Origin: a virus
Reading direction: 5' to 3' (one strand)
DNA length: 27,221 bases
IMG/VR virus record: IMGVR_UViG_3300033149_003269
Span: 1 to 27,221 of that record
The position numbers and the translations under genes were made by a program. How positions within the stretch are numbered: position 1 is the stretch's first letter; each line of letters begins with the position of its first letter. Below, piece after piece: positions 1 through 8,191 of the stretch. The notes under the pieces are model-generated. The model saw only the letters and a program-made list of their open reading frames with translations. It was not told the DNA's origin and made no database searches.

Positions 1-349
1 CCGTTCCTATTACTTCACCTGTATATGTATTTTCTGTCCAATTCTCGAAAGAGCCATCTGTTAGTAAATTATCCCCCGTCACCCTGTGAGCATTGATGTT
101 GTTAGAAATCTTTAGGTTTTCTCTTATTCTCTCTGATTTGATTTTGCCGTAGAGTTGAGTAGTATCAAGGTCAAAATTCGTTCGGATTAGAGAGATAATC
201 GCTTTATTTTTATTAACCGTGAATTCCAGATTACCACCGTTCACAGTAGGGGTTACCTGCTCGAAGTTTTTACCATTGAAAAGAAACCAATTATCAGTTT
301 CGGACCCAGGGACTATTATCTTCGAATTCTCGTTAAGTCGCCATTTCAT
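1..349 (-). CDS. Partial probable tail fibre / receptor-binding beta protein (N-terminal part)
   Basis: An open frame runs from an ATG at 349 off the left edge, giving 116 visible codons. The start is supported by AGGGTGA a few bases upstream. The visible protein begins MKWRLNENSKII and is rich in beta-forming residues, Asn, Thr and Gly. Near the cut end is NLLTDGSFENW, a pattern often seen where a carbohydrate-binding-module-like beta sandwich begins in phage and bacterial surface proteins. It is the next gene after the internal virion proteins and a small beta protein, where T7-like phages place the tail fibre. The call rests on this position plus the beta-rich composition. The receptor-binding part is outside the window, so the identity is not certain. 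Confidence 0.5.
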   Translation of the reverse strand, partial: MKWRLNENSKIIVPGSETDNWFLFNGKNFEQVTPTVNGGNLEFTVNKNKAIISLIRTNFDLDTTQLYGKIKSERIRENLKISNNINAHRVTGDNLLTDGSFENWTENTYTGEVIGT

Positions 350-361
350 AGGCTCACCCTT

Positions 362-700
362 TTAATCTTTTGTTACCAATCTTATTTCCACATCATAATT
401 GGGTGAAGTTCCTGATAGCGTGCAATACACACGGTAATACCTGCCTGTAACATCACAAGAAGCGGATAAGTAATCCGTGCCACTTGTAGCAGTCAATTCT
501 ATACCCGTATCCACCCAATTAGAACCGTCAGCACTCTTTTGTATCTTACAGGTAATGGATTCATCTGTATAACTACCGTTGAATTTTGTCTTAATAACCC
601 AATCCGCCGTTACCTGATTAGCCAAATCCCTCGTTTTACCAGCAAAGCTACTGGTTTTACCTGTATAGGATTCAACAGTCCACTCAATGTAGTTTGCCAT
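362..700 (-). CDS. Small beta-rich virion-associated protein, unknown function
   Basis: 112 aa. The start ATG has a strong GAGGAGG site that overlaps the stop of the giant gene upstream, so the two are translationally linked. The sequence is dominated by alternating polar/hydrophobic strands (SADGSNWVDTG, YYRVYCTLSG, YDVEIRLVTKD) and ends in a strand, as expected of a compact beta sandwich. The closely spaced SADGSNW and YYRVY elements resemble small decoration or fibre-associated domains of phages, but no family is recognised with confidence. It sits between the gp16-position protein and the probable tail fibre, with 12 nt between its stop and the next start, so a role in fibre attachment or as a minor tail component is an inference from position only. 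Confidence 0.7.
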   Translation of the reverse strand: MANYIEWTVESYTGKTSSFAGKTRDLANQVTADWVIKTKFNGSYTDESITCKIQKSADGSNWVDTGIELTATSGTDYLSASCDVTGRYYRVYCTLSGTSPNYDVEIRLVTKD

Positions 701-715
701 TTTACCTACCTCCTC

Positions 716-3700
716 TTATTTTGCCATAAATTTCTTGAATTGTTCAAGGAGCGAGGGTTCATTCGGTGCATTACCCTGCTCCCACATTTTGATATACAAA
801 TCTGTGTATGGTGTATGTCCCACACCTGTTCTGTAAGCTCTCTCCAAACTGCTTGTCCCCAATCTATCCTCATAACGGGATACATAATTTAAGAATCTCC
901 TGAAGATAGCACCTTCGTTAATTTTACCGTTTATATCATACACATCACCAATAAAGAACCAATGTCTCAATGCCCATTCTTTTATTTTAGGATCAATAAA
1001 GAAACTTCTGTAAATCTCATATGCTTTCTCCATTTCTTTTTTCATCTTTTCTGGGTTAGAAGTATGGTATGCATTATACAAGTGTCTCCGCACCAAACCC
1101 GTGATTTTCTGATACTCATTATCGTATTTACGTTTCTCCTGAATTTTAATGCCCATCTCTTTTATGCGTCTTGTAGGCATTAACACATTGATAGTCCAAT
1201 GCCACCAGGGTATATCATCGCCATAAACATCCACAAGATAAGAACTGTGTCTTGCAGCACGATACAATTTTAACCACTGCACCACCGTCGGTATATCATA
1301 ATACTTACGTTTGAGTGTATCCCATTGTGCCTCCAGATTAATCACATCGCCGTGCATAGCAAACCAACCTGCTTTACCCCAATCGTGAATAAAAGCCCAT
1401 AATTGGTGCATCCAGGAAGGTAACTGTTTACGCTTTAATCGGCGTATTATACCCCAATGAGGCATAATGTGTTCTGTAATATCTACTCCAATTAACCAGC
1501 CCAAGAAGGCAATAAACAATCCCACAAACAATTCATACAATAATGATCCCCACAAACCTTTACGAGCAAGATACCCCATATGGTCAAAAATGAATGCCGT
1601 TGGCCACTTAACAAAAGCAGTAGCCTTATGCATAATGGAGCCTGCCCTTGTGGTTTGCCACATACCCCTTGCCGCCACAAGATATAACCATTGTGTAATT
1701 GCCAGCATTTGCATTGCCATTCGCTCAATTTCTTCCTGTGTCCAACCATTGGCTTTACCATATTCATAAACTGCTGCCACTACCCCCATACGGTTAAATA
1801 AATCGACTTTCTTCCATGCCTTATAGGGAACACCAAATTTAGCAGCTATCCTACGCAATCTACCCGTTTCAGTAGGCAATTCATAAAGCCCTGGTTGCTC
1901 CACGCCACCTACTTTAATAAGCTGACGGAATTTCGGGTCTTGTAAATACTTACTCATATTTGCCCAACCACCAAAGAAATAACGGGAACCCATAACAGAA
2001 ATTGTCAGGAATGATTGGAATATGTTCTTAACCATTGGTCTAAAGTTTAAAAGCAGTGTGGCATCATAATATCCTGTGCGTATCAAGTTCATCACATTAC
2101 CTATATCGTGTCCATGAAAGAGTTTTTGTAATTCTTCTCTACCCAAATCTCTACCCAACACACTACTTACCATATACTGTTTAATCAAATCACCTTCACC
2201 CTTATCCAGCACACCGCCAATTTTCGCCATACCTATTACAAACGGAGCAGCAGGAGCATACGCAATAGCCCGTGCCACACTCACGGCATAATGTTTAAGA
2301 GAATTACTCCAGCTCAAATCAAAACCCGGTATGTTGCGGGCTTCTCTCATCATACCCACCGATAGTGGGACATTCTCTCTCATCTTTTGCAGTACCGTAT
2401 AGAGTGATGGATACTTATCTTTTAACCATTTCTCGGTATGTTTATCGTGGATCCTATGGTAGTATTGTTCCTGAAAGAACTCATCGGGCAATTTAAACTT
2501 GTCTTGCAATAATTTAGCATATTTGTCATAAAACCTGCGAATCTCTTTAACACATTCGTGAGCCTTGCGGTCAAGTTCTGGATTTTCACCTTTATCTAAT
2601 ACACTCTCATTTAAAGTGCCATTAAGAACAAATGGGATTAAAGCACTGTGTGGCAATTGTCTAATCCTACTCATATCTTTAGGGATATGCTCGGCATATC
2701 TACCATTCCATCTGACATCAAATAAATCCCATACTTTCATCTGTTCTTTGCGTCCTTTTTTGCCACTGGGGAAATCAAGTCCCTGATATTTCTTGATTAT
2801 TGTATGAGCCTCTTCTATCATATCATTCAATAACCATTCATATACGGTCTCTGCCGTTGCCACAATCCAGAACGGGGTATAATACAATGGGGCAGAATTA
2901 AGAATGGTGCTGGTTTGGGATATATACGGTTTATTCCAGTTCTCTGAAAATAGATAATTAGCATACAACGGGTGAATACCTATTCTGCGTAGTTTGGTGG
3001 GTATATAATTCTTAATAGAAGAAATAATGGCTATGGCTTCCTCATAAGTTAACGGCTCTATCTTTGCCCTGCGTGCCTTACGGGTATCTCTTAATATTTC
3101 CCAATCAGCACCAAGAAATTCTTTAATCCATTGCTTAATGTGTTCACCATCGTATTGAGAATTCTTAATCAGATTATCAATCATACGCTTCTGGGAAGCC
3201 TCTGCTCGCCTTGAGCCAAACCGTTTAGGATACCCCATATCCTTGAAATACTGTGTCTGCTCATCGTAGGTCATATCATAAATATCCAGAACTTTCTCCA
3301 CACCAACAGGAAAATCGGCGAGTATTTTTCTCAATTCATCATTGCTAACTTTCAATCCCAATTCTCTTTTAAAACGCTGAAAGATAGAATTTGGTAAACT
3401 CTTGAGCGTAAATCTCAATCCTTGTCTAAACAATTCAGCGTCAATTGCACCTTTACGCATTTTAAAGGGAGAATCCTTGACTTCATTGATAATATCCTCG
3501 TGTCCGTTAACAATACGATTGGCTTTCTCTAAATCGGTTAATTTAAACTCTTGCCTGCCCTTTGGTAATTCGCCCCATACCTGTTTCACATCATCATAAC
3601 TGTAATGCAATCCCTCTCTCTGTGATGTAGGATAAATACCACCAACCTTAGCAGTCTCAAAATAATCAGCTATCAAACGATAACCTTTCTTTGCTTGATG

Positions 3701-6700
3701 TCCCGTAAGTTCAAACTTAACCACCTTGCCATTGTTGGTAATAGCAATCTTATCTATGTTTAATCCCTTGAGAATATCGTGAAGATGTAAGACAAAATCG
3801 GGTTGTTTTTTGACCTGCGGTTTGGACTTTATAGTGGATTTTAATTGAGATAAGAAATTCTTATAATAATTGTATGTTTCCTGACGAATTTTATCCGCAG
3901 TTTTAACAACAGCAGGATGATTCCATAAATAACGAAGAACTGCATTATTAATTGCTAATGCTGACATTTGAGACTTATTAGGGTATCCCTCTAATGCCAT
4001 TTGTTTTATATCTTCCCAAGTCTTCCCCTTGAATTCAGGAACATATTGACTCACCCATTTTGCTAAATCCACAGCCCCCATATATTCTACCCTTGCAGCA
4101 TCTATAAATTTTTCAGGAACATTTAAATCATAGAGAGTTTTGTCTGTAATCTTGTAAATTTGTTCAATCAAATTATCAAAATCTTTTTGAGTAAATTTGG
4201 GTTTCTGTGATTCTTTAACCTGTTGTGTTACCAATTTCTTAACTGCTTTATTAAATTTATCTATATCTTCTACCTCAAATATCGCTTCATTATCACGAGT
4301 TTCTACTAATTTAAATCCCTGATTTTGTAATGTTTGGATTTGTTCGGGTGATAAACCTATTTGAGTAACTCTGGTGGGTTTAAATTCTTGAACAGATTCT
4401 TGAACCCTACCCTCTTTAACCTGTTTTACAAACTGTTTGAATTCCTCTGGATTTTCCACTTCAAATGTAAATGCTTTTTTAGTCTGGTCAGCTTTGATTA
4501 ATTGATACCCTGCATTCTCAATCTGGCGTATTTGGGCAAGGCTTAAATTCCTAATGGTTACTCTCCTTCTTTGCGGTACTCCAGCAGTTTTCCTCTTTCC
4601 ACGCTGTTGTCCTCGTACACCAAGCTCACCTGCTTCCCGAATACTAACGCCAGCTTCAGGTTCTCTGGGAACGGTGGGAACTCCACCACCTTCCCGTTCT
4701 CCAGCTCTACCTTCATATATGCGACCTTCCCGTTCATAAATTGCCTCCAGATTTTTTTGTAAATTATCTATATTGCTATGGTTTATTATATTAACTATTT
4801 TATCAAGTTTTGTCAAGTCCCCAATTCCAACTACAAGTTTGGGAACAAGTTTTCCACGAGTTCTAAACTTATTTTTGTAAAGATTAATCAATTCGTCAGC
4901 ACGACTTAAAGCTTCCTTACCTCTACCTTCTGCGGGCATAATGAAAGCCGTGAAACTTACTGGTAGGGTTTTACCGTCAGGCAATACTATTTCGGTATCC
5001 TCATCCAATAATGTTTTTAATTCTTCAGGACTATATTTGGTGGAAGTTATTACAAACTCATCTCCACCAGTCCTGAATATATAAACATCAGGGATGGATT
5101 TAGCTAACTGCACGAATTGATACAGGTATTCATCACCCACATTATGCTGATAATTATCATTAATATATTTCAAGCCATTCATATCTACCATACCGATGGA
5201 CTTAATATCGGAACGCTTGAGAGCTTCATCAAGAAGCTTGTTATTGCCCACATAGTCAATTTCACCCTCACCATTCCTGACTTCTCTAAAGTAAGTTCCT
5301 GTTGCATCTTCAATGTGTGCGAGTGCTTCTTCATCACCAGCAGAGGCTCTTTCTATGGTTTTTTGATAAACCTGTTGTTTGTTTTCAGGTATAAATTCTT
5401 TATATTGACTTAACAAATTGGTAAAGTTTTGTATCACCGATGAAGATACGGGGGTAGTAGGTGTGGGTGCGGGGACTGGTATTGGTGCTTCTACGGGAAC
5501 AGTAGGAGCAGGGGCTTCTGTTGGCACAGGTTGCACTTCTGGTACAGGAGTTTCTGATGGTGTAATAGTTTGTACTTCCTGTGCCTGTGTGGTTTGTAGA
5601 GCAGTCTGCACGGCATCATTGATAGCTTGTCTGAATGTTTTAATGTTTACAAATTTGTTAGCTATGCGTTTATATAATTGTGCTTGCACATTGGGATCAC
5701 TCAAAAATTCTGCAAGGTTTCTGGTCTCCAATCTAATATATTGGTTTAATGATTGTCCAGCTTTAGTAGGACGAGGATAACGAATGGTATATTGTTTCCA
5801 TATTTGTTCTCCAGTTGCCTTCATTAAATCATCAGCAATCTGTAAGGCATCTTGCATGGATAAATCGGGCTTCTGTTCTCTCAATACTTTAGCCAAATAC
5901 TGACGGGCAAAATCTCTCCTTAACTTTGGCTGTTGCCTTAACCCAAAATAAGTTAGTCCAAAATTCAATAAACCAAATTGTGTAGCTCTCTTATCATCTA
6001 ACCCCAACCCTTTTGCGTAAGCATAACCCGTAATAAATGAACCGATATAATGCGGTAATCTTGTTTCAATTTCAGTAATTTCTGGCAAGCGTAAAGTCTT
6101 ACCCAATCTCACCTGTTCTTTAACTGTTTCCTGTGTAAATCTCAATGCGGGAGAAGACAGTATCAAACCATTCATTGCACCAAAGGCAGCATCAAGAGCT
6201 GTATTGCGGGTCAATTCTTTGGTAATAAATTCTTTTTTAGCTTTCTCTGGTAATGTATCATAAACTTTAGCATATTCGGATAACCTAAACGCTTTACCAA
6301 GAGCCACCATATCAGCGGCATTATTTATCACATTGGTCAGAATACGAGCCACTTCAGGATTTTTAAACAGTCTCACCATACGAGTAGGTGATAATCCTTT
6401 TGATACTAAAGTAGAGGGAGCAATACCATTATTCAAGCCTGCCATTAATAAGACCAATCTACCTGCTGTTCCAGCCACATCACCCGCTACGGTTTGGGCT
6501 TTATATAATGGGTCTTGTTTTAATTCAGGATACAGTTTTTCCATTACCTGCTTATTCCTACGAGCCTCACCTAAAATGGGGTCAAAGTAATCTGCAAGCG
6601 TCCACCAGAAGCCTGCTTTATACTGTTTCACACGGTCTTTCGGAACCTTAACCGCTACCCGCTTCATACTGGTTTCCTTAATCTTTTCACTAATCTTCTG

Positions 6701-7261
6701 GGCTTCCTGCTTGGTAGTGGGACGAGTAGGATACATTTCGGCAGGTTTAATAAACTCTGGGAATTGCTTTTGCAATGTCTCAATAGTAATTAACGGTTTT
6801 TCAGGAATTTCTCCTTTTTGTAATTTGAGTAAATCTTCATAAGTTACAAATACTTCTTTAGGTGATTGAAGGAATTGCTGTCTCAATGTGGTATCTGTTG
6901 GCTGGGCAACCTGTGGAGTGGTCTCTACGGGAGTGGGTATTGGTGGTGTGATTTCTTCTGCCACTTGATATGCTTCCTCTGGGGTCATAGTAGTAGGTGG
7001 TTTGGGTATGAATTTATCCTTATACTGGTCATAATAGGTTTTAACTTTTACTGCCACCGGGTGATCATCAGGCAATTTCTTTAATATATTATCAACATCT
7101 TCGCCTTCTAATTGTCTGGTAATCGCCTGTGCGGTATAAATCTGAGCGATCAAATTCCATTTTAAGTTCTGCGGGATACGATTGTCTTGCAATACTCTAT
7201 TGGGGTCAATACCCGCCAGAATCTTTAATTCTTCAGGTTTTGCTTTCTCAAGGTAATTCAC
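716..7261 (-). CDS. Giant internal virion protein (gp16 position) with embedded GGDEF domain
   Basis: 2181 aa, starting at a GTG whose GTGA overlaps the previous stop, with GGGGG upstream. Visible layout: helical N-terminus; Pro-rich linker at ~86-123; helical region to ~555; Pro/Thr/Val linker at ~558-608; GGDEF domain ~640-803; Gly/Arg/Glu linker ~843-900; two copies of a ~55-60 aa module (~900-956 and ~964-1018); then a long, mostly helical C-terminal half with a strongly hydrophobic stretch at ~1906-1926. The position after two smaller internal-protein-like genes and before the fibre is that of T7 gp16, the 1318-aa core protein ejected into the cell and used to build the DNA conduit. The combination of giant size, linkers and an enzyme domain also fits the polyvalent-protein concept for proteins injected with phage DNA. 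No transglycosylase or protease motif was recognised. Ejection and conduit roles are inference; the GGDEF domain is seen directly. Confidence 0.85.
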   Translation of the reverse strand: MNYLEKAKPEELKILAGIDPNRVLQDNRIPQNLKWNLIAQIYTAQAITRQLEGEDVDNILKKLPDDHPVAVKVKTYYDQYKDKFIPKPPTTMTPEEAYQVAEEITPPIPTPVETTPQVAQPTDTTLRQQFLQSPKEVFVTYEDLLKLQKGEIPEKPLITIETLQKQFPEFIKPAEMYPTRPTTKQEAQKISEKIKETSMKRVAVKVPKDRVKQYKAGFWWTLADYFDPILGEARRNKQVMEKLYPELKQDPLYKAQTVAGDVAGTAGRLVLLMAGLNNGIAPSTLVSKGLSPTRMVRLFKNPEVARILTNVINNAADMVALGKAFRLSEYAKVYDTLPEKAKKEFITKELTRNTALDAAFGAMNGLILSSPALRFTQETVKEQVRLGKTLRLPEITEIETRLPHYIGSFITGYAYAKGLGLDDKRATQFGLLNFGLTYFGLRQQPKLRRDFARQYLAKVLREQKPDLSMQDALQIADDLMKATGEQIWKQYTIRYPRPTKAGQSLNQYIRLETRNLAEFLSDPNVQAQLYKRIANKFVNIKTFRQAINDAVQTALQTTQAQEVQTITPSETPVPEVQPVPTEAPAPTVPVEAPIPVPAPTPTTPVSSSVIQNFTNLLSQYKEFIPENKQQVYQKTIERASAGDEEALAHIEDATGTYFREVRNGEGEIDYVGNNKLLDEALKRSDIKSIGMVDMNGLKYINDNYQHNVGDEYLYQFVQLAKSIPDVYIFRTGGDEFVITSTKYSPEELKTLLDEDTEIVLPDGKTLPVSFTAFIMPAEGRGKEALSRADELINLYKNKFRTRGKLVPKLVVGIGDLTKLDKIVNIINHSNIDNLQKNLEAIYEREGRIYEGRAGEREGGGVPTVPREPEAGVSIREAGELGVRGQQRGKRKTAGVPQRRRVTIRNLSLAQIRQIENAGYQLIKADQTKKAFTFEVENPEEFKQFVKQVKEGRVQESVQEFKPTRVTQIGLSPEQIQTLQNQGFKLVETRDNEAIFEVEDIDKFNKAVKKLVTQQVKESQKPKFTQKDFDNLIEQIYKITDKTLYDLNVPEKFIDAARVEYMGAVDLAKWVSQYVPEFKGKTWEDIKQMALEGYPNKSQMSALAINNAVLRYLWNHPAVVKTADKIRQETYNYYKNFLSQLKSTIKSKPQVKKQPDFVLHLHDILKGLNIDKIAITNNGKVVKFELTGHQAKKGYRLIADYFETAKVGGIYPTSQREGLHYSYDDVKQVWGELPKGRQEFKLTDLEKANRIVNGHEDIINEVKDSPFKMRKGAIDAELFRQGLRFTLKSLPNSIFQRFKRELGLKVSNDELRKILADFPVGVEKVLDIYDMTYDEQTQYFKDMGYPKRFGSRRAEASQKRMIDNLIKNSQYDGEHIKQWIKEFLGADWEILRDTRKARRAKIEPLTYEEAIAIISSIKNYIPTKLRRIGIHPLYANYLFSENWNKPYISQTSTILNSAPLYYTPFWIVATAETVYEWLLNDMIEEAHTIIKKYQGLDFPSGKKGRKEQMKVWDLFDVRWNGRYAEHIPKDMSRIRQLPHSALIPFVLNGTLNESVLDKGENPELDRKAHECVKEIRRFYDKYAKLLQDKFKLPDEFFQEQYYHRIHDKHTEKWLKDKYPSLYTVLQKMRENVPLSVGMMREARNIPGFDLSWSNSLKHYAVSVARAIAYAPAAPFVIGMAKIGGVLDKGEGDLIKQYMVSSVLGRDLGREELQKLFHGHDIGNVMNLIRTGYYDATLLLNFRPMVKNIFQSFLTISVMGSRYFFGGWANMSKYLQDPKFRQLIKVGGVEQPGLYELPTETGRLRRIAAKFGVPYKAWKKVDLFNRMGVVAAVYEYGKANGWTQEEIERMAMQMLAITQWLYLVAARGMWQTTRAGSIMHKATAFVKWPTAFIFDHMGYLARKGLWGSLLYELFVGLFIAFLGWLIGVDITEHIMPHWGIIRRLKRKQLPSWMHQLWAFIHDWGKAGWFAMHGDVINLEAQWDTLKRKYYDIPTVVQWLKLYRAARHSSYLVDVYGDDIPWWHWTINVLMPTRRIKEMGIKIQEKRKYDNEYQKITGLVRRHLYNAYHTSNPEKMKKEMEKAYEIYRSFFIDPKIKEWALRHWFFIGDVYDINGKINEGAIFRRFLNYVSRYEDRLGTSSLERAYRTGVGHTPYTDLYIKMWEQGNAPNEPSLLEQFKKFMAK
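4208..4564 (-). repeat. Tandem duplication of a ~55-60 aa module in the giant protein
   Basis: Residues ~900-956 and ~964-1018 of the giant protein align without large gaps: RVTIRNLSLAQIRQIENAGY against RVTQIGLSPEQIQTLQNQGF, then FTFEVENPEEFKQFVKQV against AIFEVEDIDKFNKAVKKL. Each unit reads as strand - helix (LS-xQI) - strand - EVE/D strand - helix, so each is probably a small alpha/beta domain. The DNA copies have diverged and the repeat is only evident as protein. The pair lies directly after the Gly/Arg linker and the nested ORF. The function is unknown; a protein- or nucleic-acid-binding spacer is possible. Confidence 0.75.
4558..4737 (-). CDS. Candidate nested (overprinted) small gene within the giant gene
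   Basis: A 59-codon frame, offset from the giant frame, starts at an ATG at 4737 preceded by TGGAGG with six bases of spacing and ends at TAA (4558-4560). The product begins MNGKVAYMKVELENGK and ends KLLEYRKEGE. It reads like a small beta barrel: a hairpin around ENGK, then strands VSLVYEDNS and ERGKLLEY resembling SH3- or Sm-like strand pairs. In the giant frame the same bases give a low-complexity linker (EREGRIYEGRAGEREGGG). Counted G+C is 94 of 180 bases in 4561-4740, against 13 of 60 just beyond 4740 and 24 of 60 just below 4561. Caution: the region is also free of stops in plus-strand frames, and the ORF's G-rich third positions coincide with first positions of the giant frame, so an accidental ORF remains possible. 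Confidence 0.45.
   Translation of the reverse strand: MNGKVAYMKVELENGKVVEFPPFPENLKLALVFGKQVSLVYEDNSVERGKLLEYRKEGE
4853..5344 (-). other. GGDEF (diguanylate cyclase-type) domain inside the giant protein
   Basis: Residues ~640-803. The start has an EDATGTYF segment comparable to the usual D-LTG-NR entry motif. Then comes VDMNGLKYINDNYQHNVGDEYL, read in pieces: metal-binding D693 in VDMNGLK, guanine-contacting N701 in IND and D710 in VGDEYL; the normal Gly of NxYGH is Gln705. The signature RTGGDEFV places G732 G733 D734 E735 F736, a full active-site loop. Downstream, LPVSF and ALSRADELINLYKNKF match the closing strand and the L-rAD-aly-AK helix of the fold. Positions 723-726 read IPDV, so the RxxD product-inhibition site is absent. 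Known GGDEF enzymes make cyclic di-GMP from two GTP as dimers; some homologues make other cyclic dinucleotides or only bind GTP, so the exact product is open. Confidence 0.9.
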
Positions 7262-8184
7262 TTATTACCCCCTGATAACCAGCTGGCTAATCCCTCTACG
7301 GTAGAAGGTAAAGTATCAGATGCGGTGTTAGTTGGCGTAGGTGCTTCAAACGGTTTCAAGCCTGCTTGCGGTGCATAAGTGTTAATAGCATCTACAAGAT
7401 ACTGAATCTGAGCATTCACCAAATCCATCAATTCCTTAGGAGAAGCTTGATTAACATCAATGCCATACTTTTGGGCAATACCAGACATAGCGGCTCTCAG
7501 GCGAGGATCATTGGGATTTTGAGAGAGCTTGCGAGCCAAATCTACCCATTGTCTTAAATCATCAATTAATTTAGAGACATTATTCAAAGCATTTTTCTGT
7601 ATTGTAGTAGTTAATTGAGGATTTCTTCTGCGGGATTCTGCTAAAGCCTTATAGCTTTCAGCTTGTGATTTAATTCTCTCTATCTCCGCTTGTGTTTTGG
7701 GTTGTTTAAGTTTGTATTCCTCTTGAAGCAATTGTTTTTGCAACTTAAACTGTTCTTGGAGTTTTTGTAATTCTCTCTGGAATTGTTTTTCATCTTCTTC
7801 AGCTTTCTGCCGTAATGCATCCGCTATCATCTTCTGTTTCTGAAGTTCAGCCATCTTCTGCATTATGGTTTGAGTGAGTGCTTGAGTAGGTTGAGACATA
7901 CCCGCCATAGCCTGTGCAGAAACCGTATAAGGATTCAAACCCGCTTTCCTTGCTTGTATGGAAGCTATTAGTCCCGAAATTACGGGTGCAAGCATAGAAC
8001 CCCATACTAAATAAGGAGTAGCTTTCCCATATGTAAACTCAGCAACATCGCGAGGTGTAACCGTAACATCTGGCACTTGTGGAGTAGAAATATTAATAGG
8101 CAATTGATTAGAAACCCCTTGTCGTCTCAAAGCACGCTGAACAATATTGTTTATAATAGCATTGACATCATAAGTTGCCATCAT
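7258..8184 (-). CDS. Internal virion protein (gp15 position), coiled coil
   Basis: 308 aa. It starts at the first of two consecutive ATGs, after AGGAGGGGG; the second ATG is equally possible. Residues ~55-80 hold a hydrophobic, Gly/Ala-containing stretch (YLVWGSMLAPVISGLIASI) that could associate with membrane. From ~105 to ~190 the sequence is Lys/Gln/Glu-rich with regular hydrophobic spacing (FQRELQKLQEQFKLQKQLLQ), a clear coiled coil. The C-terminus is Pro/Thr-rich then ends GLASWLSGGNK. The gene overlaps the giant gene by 4 nt. In T7-like phages the three genes before the fibre encode internal core proteins that are ejected ahead of DNA; this one is in the middle (gp15) slot, but is much shorter than T7 gp15 (747 aa), so homology is not claimed. 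Confidence 0.65.
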   Translation of the reverse strand: MMATYDVNAIINNIVQRALRRQGVSNQLPINISTPQVPDVTVTPRDVAEFTYGKATPYLVWGSMLAPVISGLIASIQARKAGLNPYTVSAQAMAGMSQPTQALTQTIMQKMAELQKQKMIADALRQKAEEDEKQFQRELQKLQEQFKLQKQLLQEEYKLKQPKTQAEIERIKSQAESYKALAESRRRNPQLTTTIQKNALNNVSKLIDDLRQWVDLARKLSQNPNDPRLRAAMSGIAQKYGIDVNQASPKELMDLVNAQIQYLVDAINTYAPQAGLKPFEAPTPTNTASDTLPSTVEGLASWLSGGNK

Positions 8185-8191
8185 CCCCCTC

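Noticed and set aside
1-700. Similar WT-xxx-YTG stretches in the 112-aa protein and the partial fibre
   Set aside because: The match covers only a few residues and does not extend, so it is not evidence of duplication.
1492-1767. Minus-strand 91-codon frame nested in the giant gene
   Set aside because: Unlike the 4558-4737 ORF, there is no ribosome site before its start and the Cys/Trp/Leu-rich product looks like frame-shifted membrane-segment sequence.
5418-5780. Plus-strand frame with Gly/Thr/Val repeats
   Set aside because: It is the antisense image of the Pro/Thr/Val-rich linker of the giant protein.
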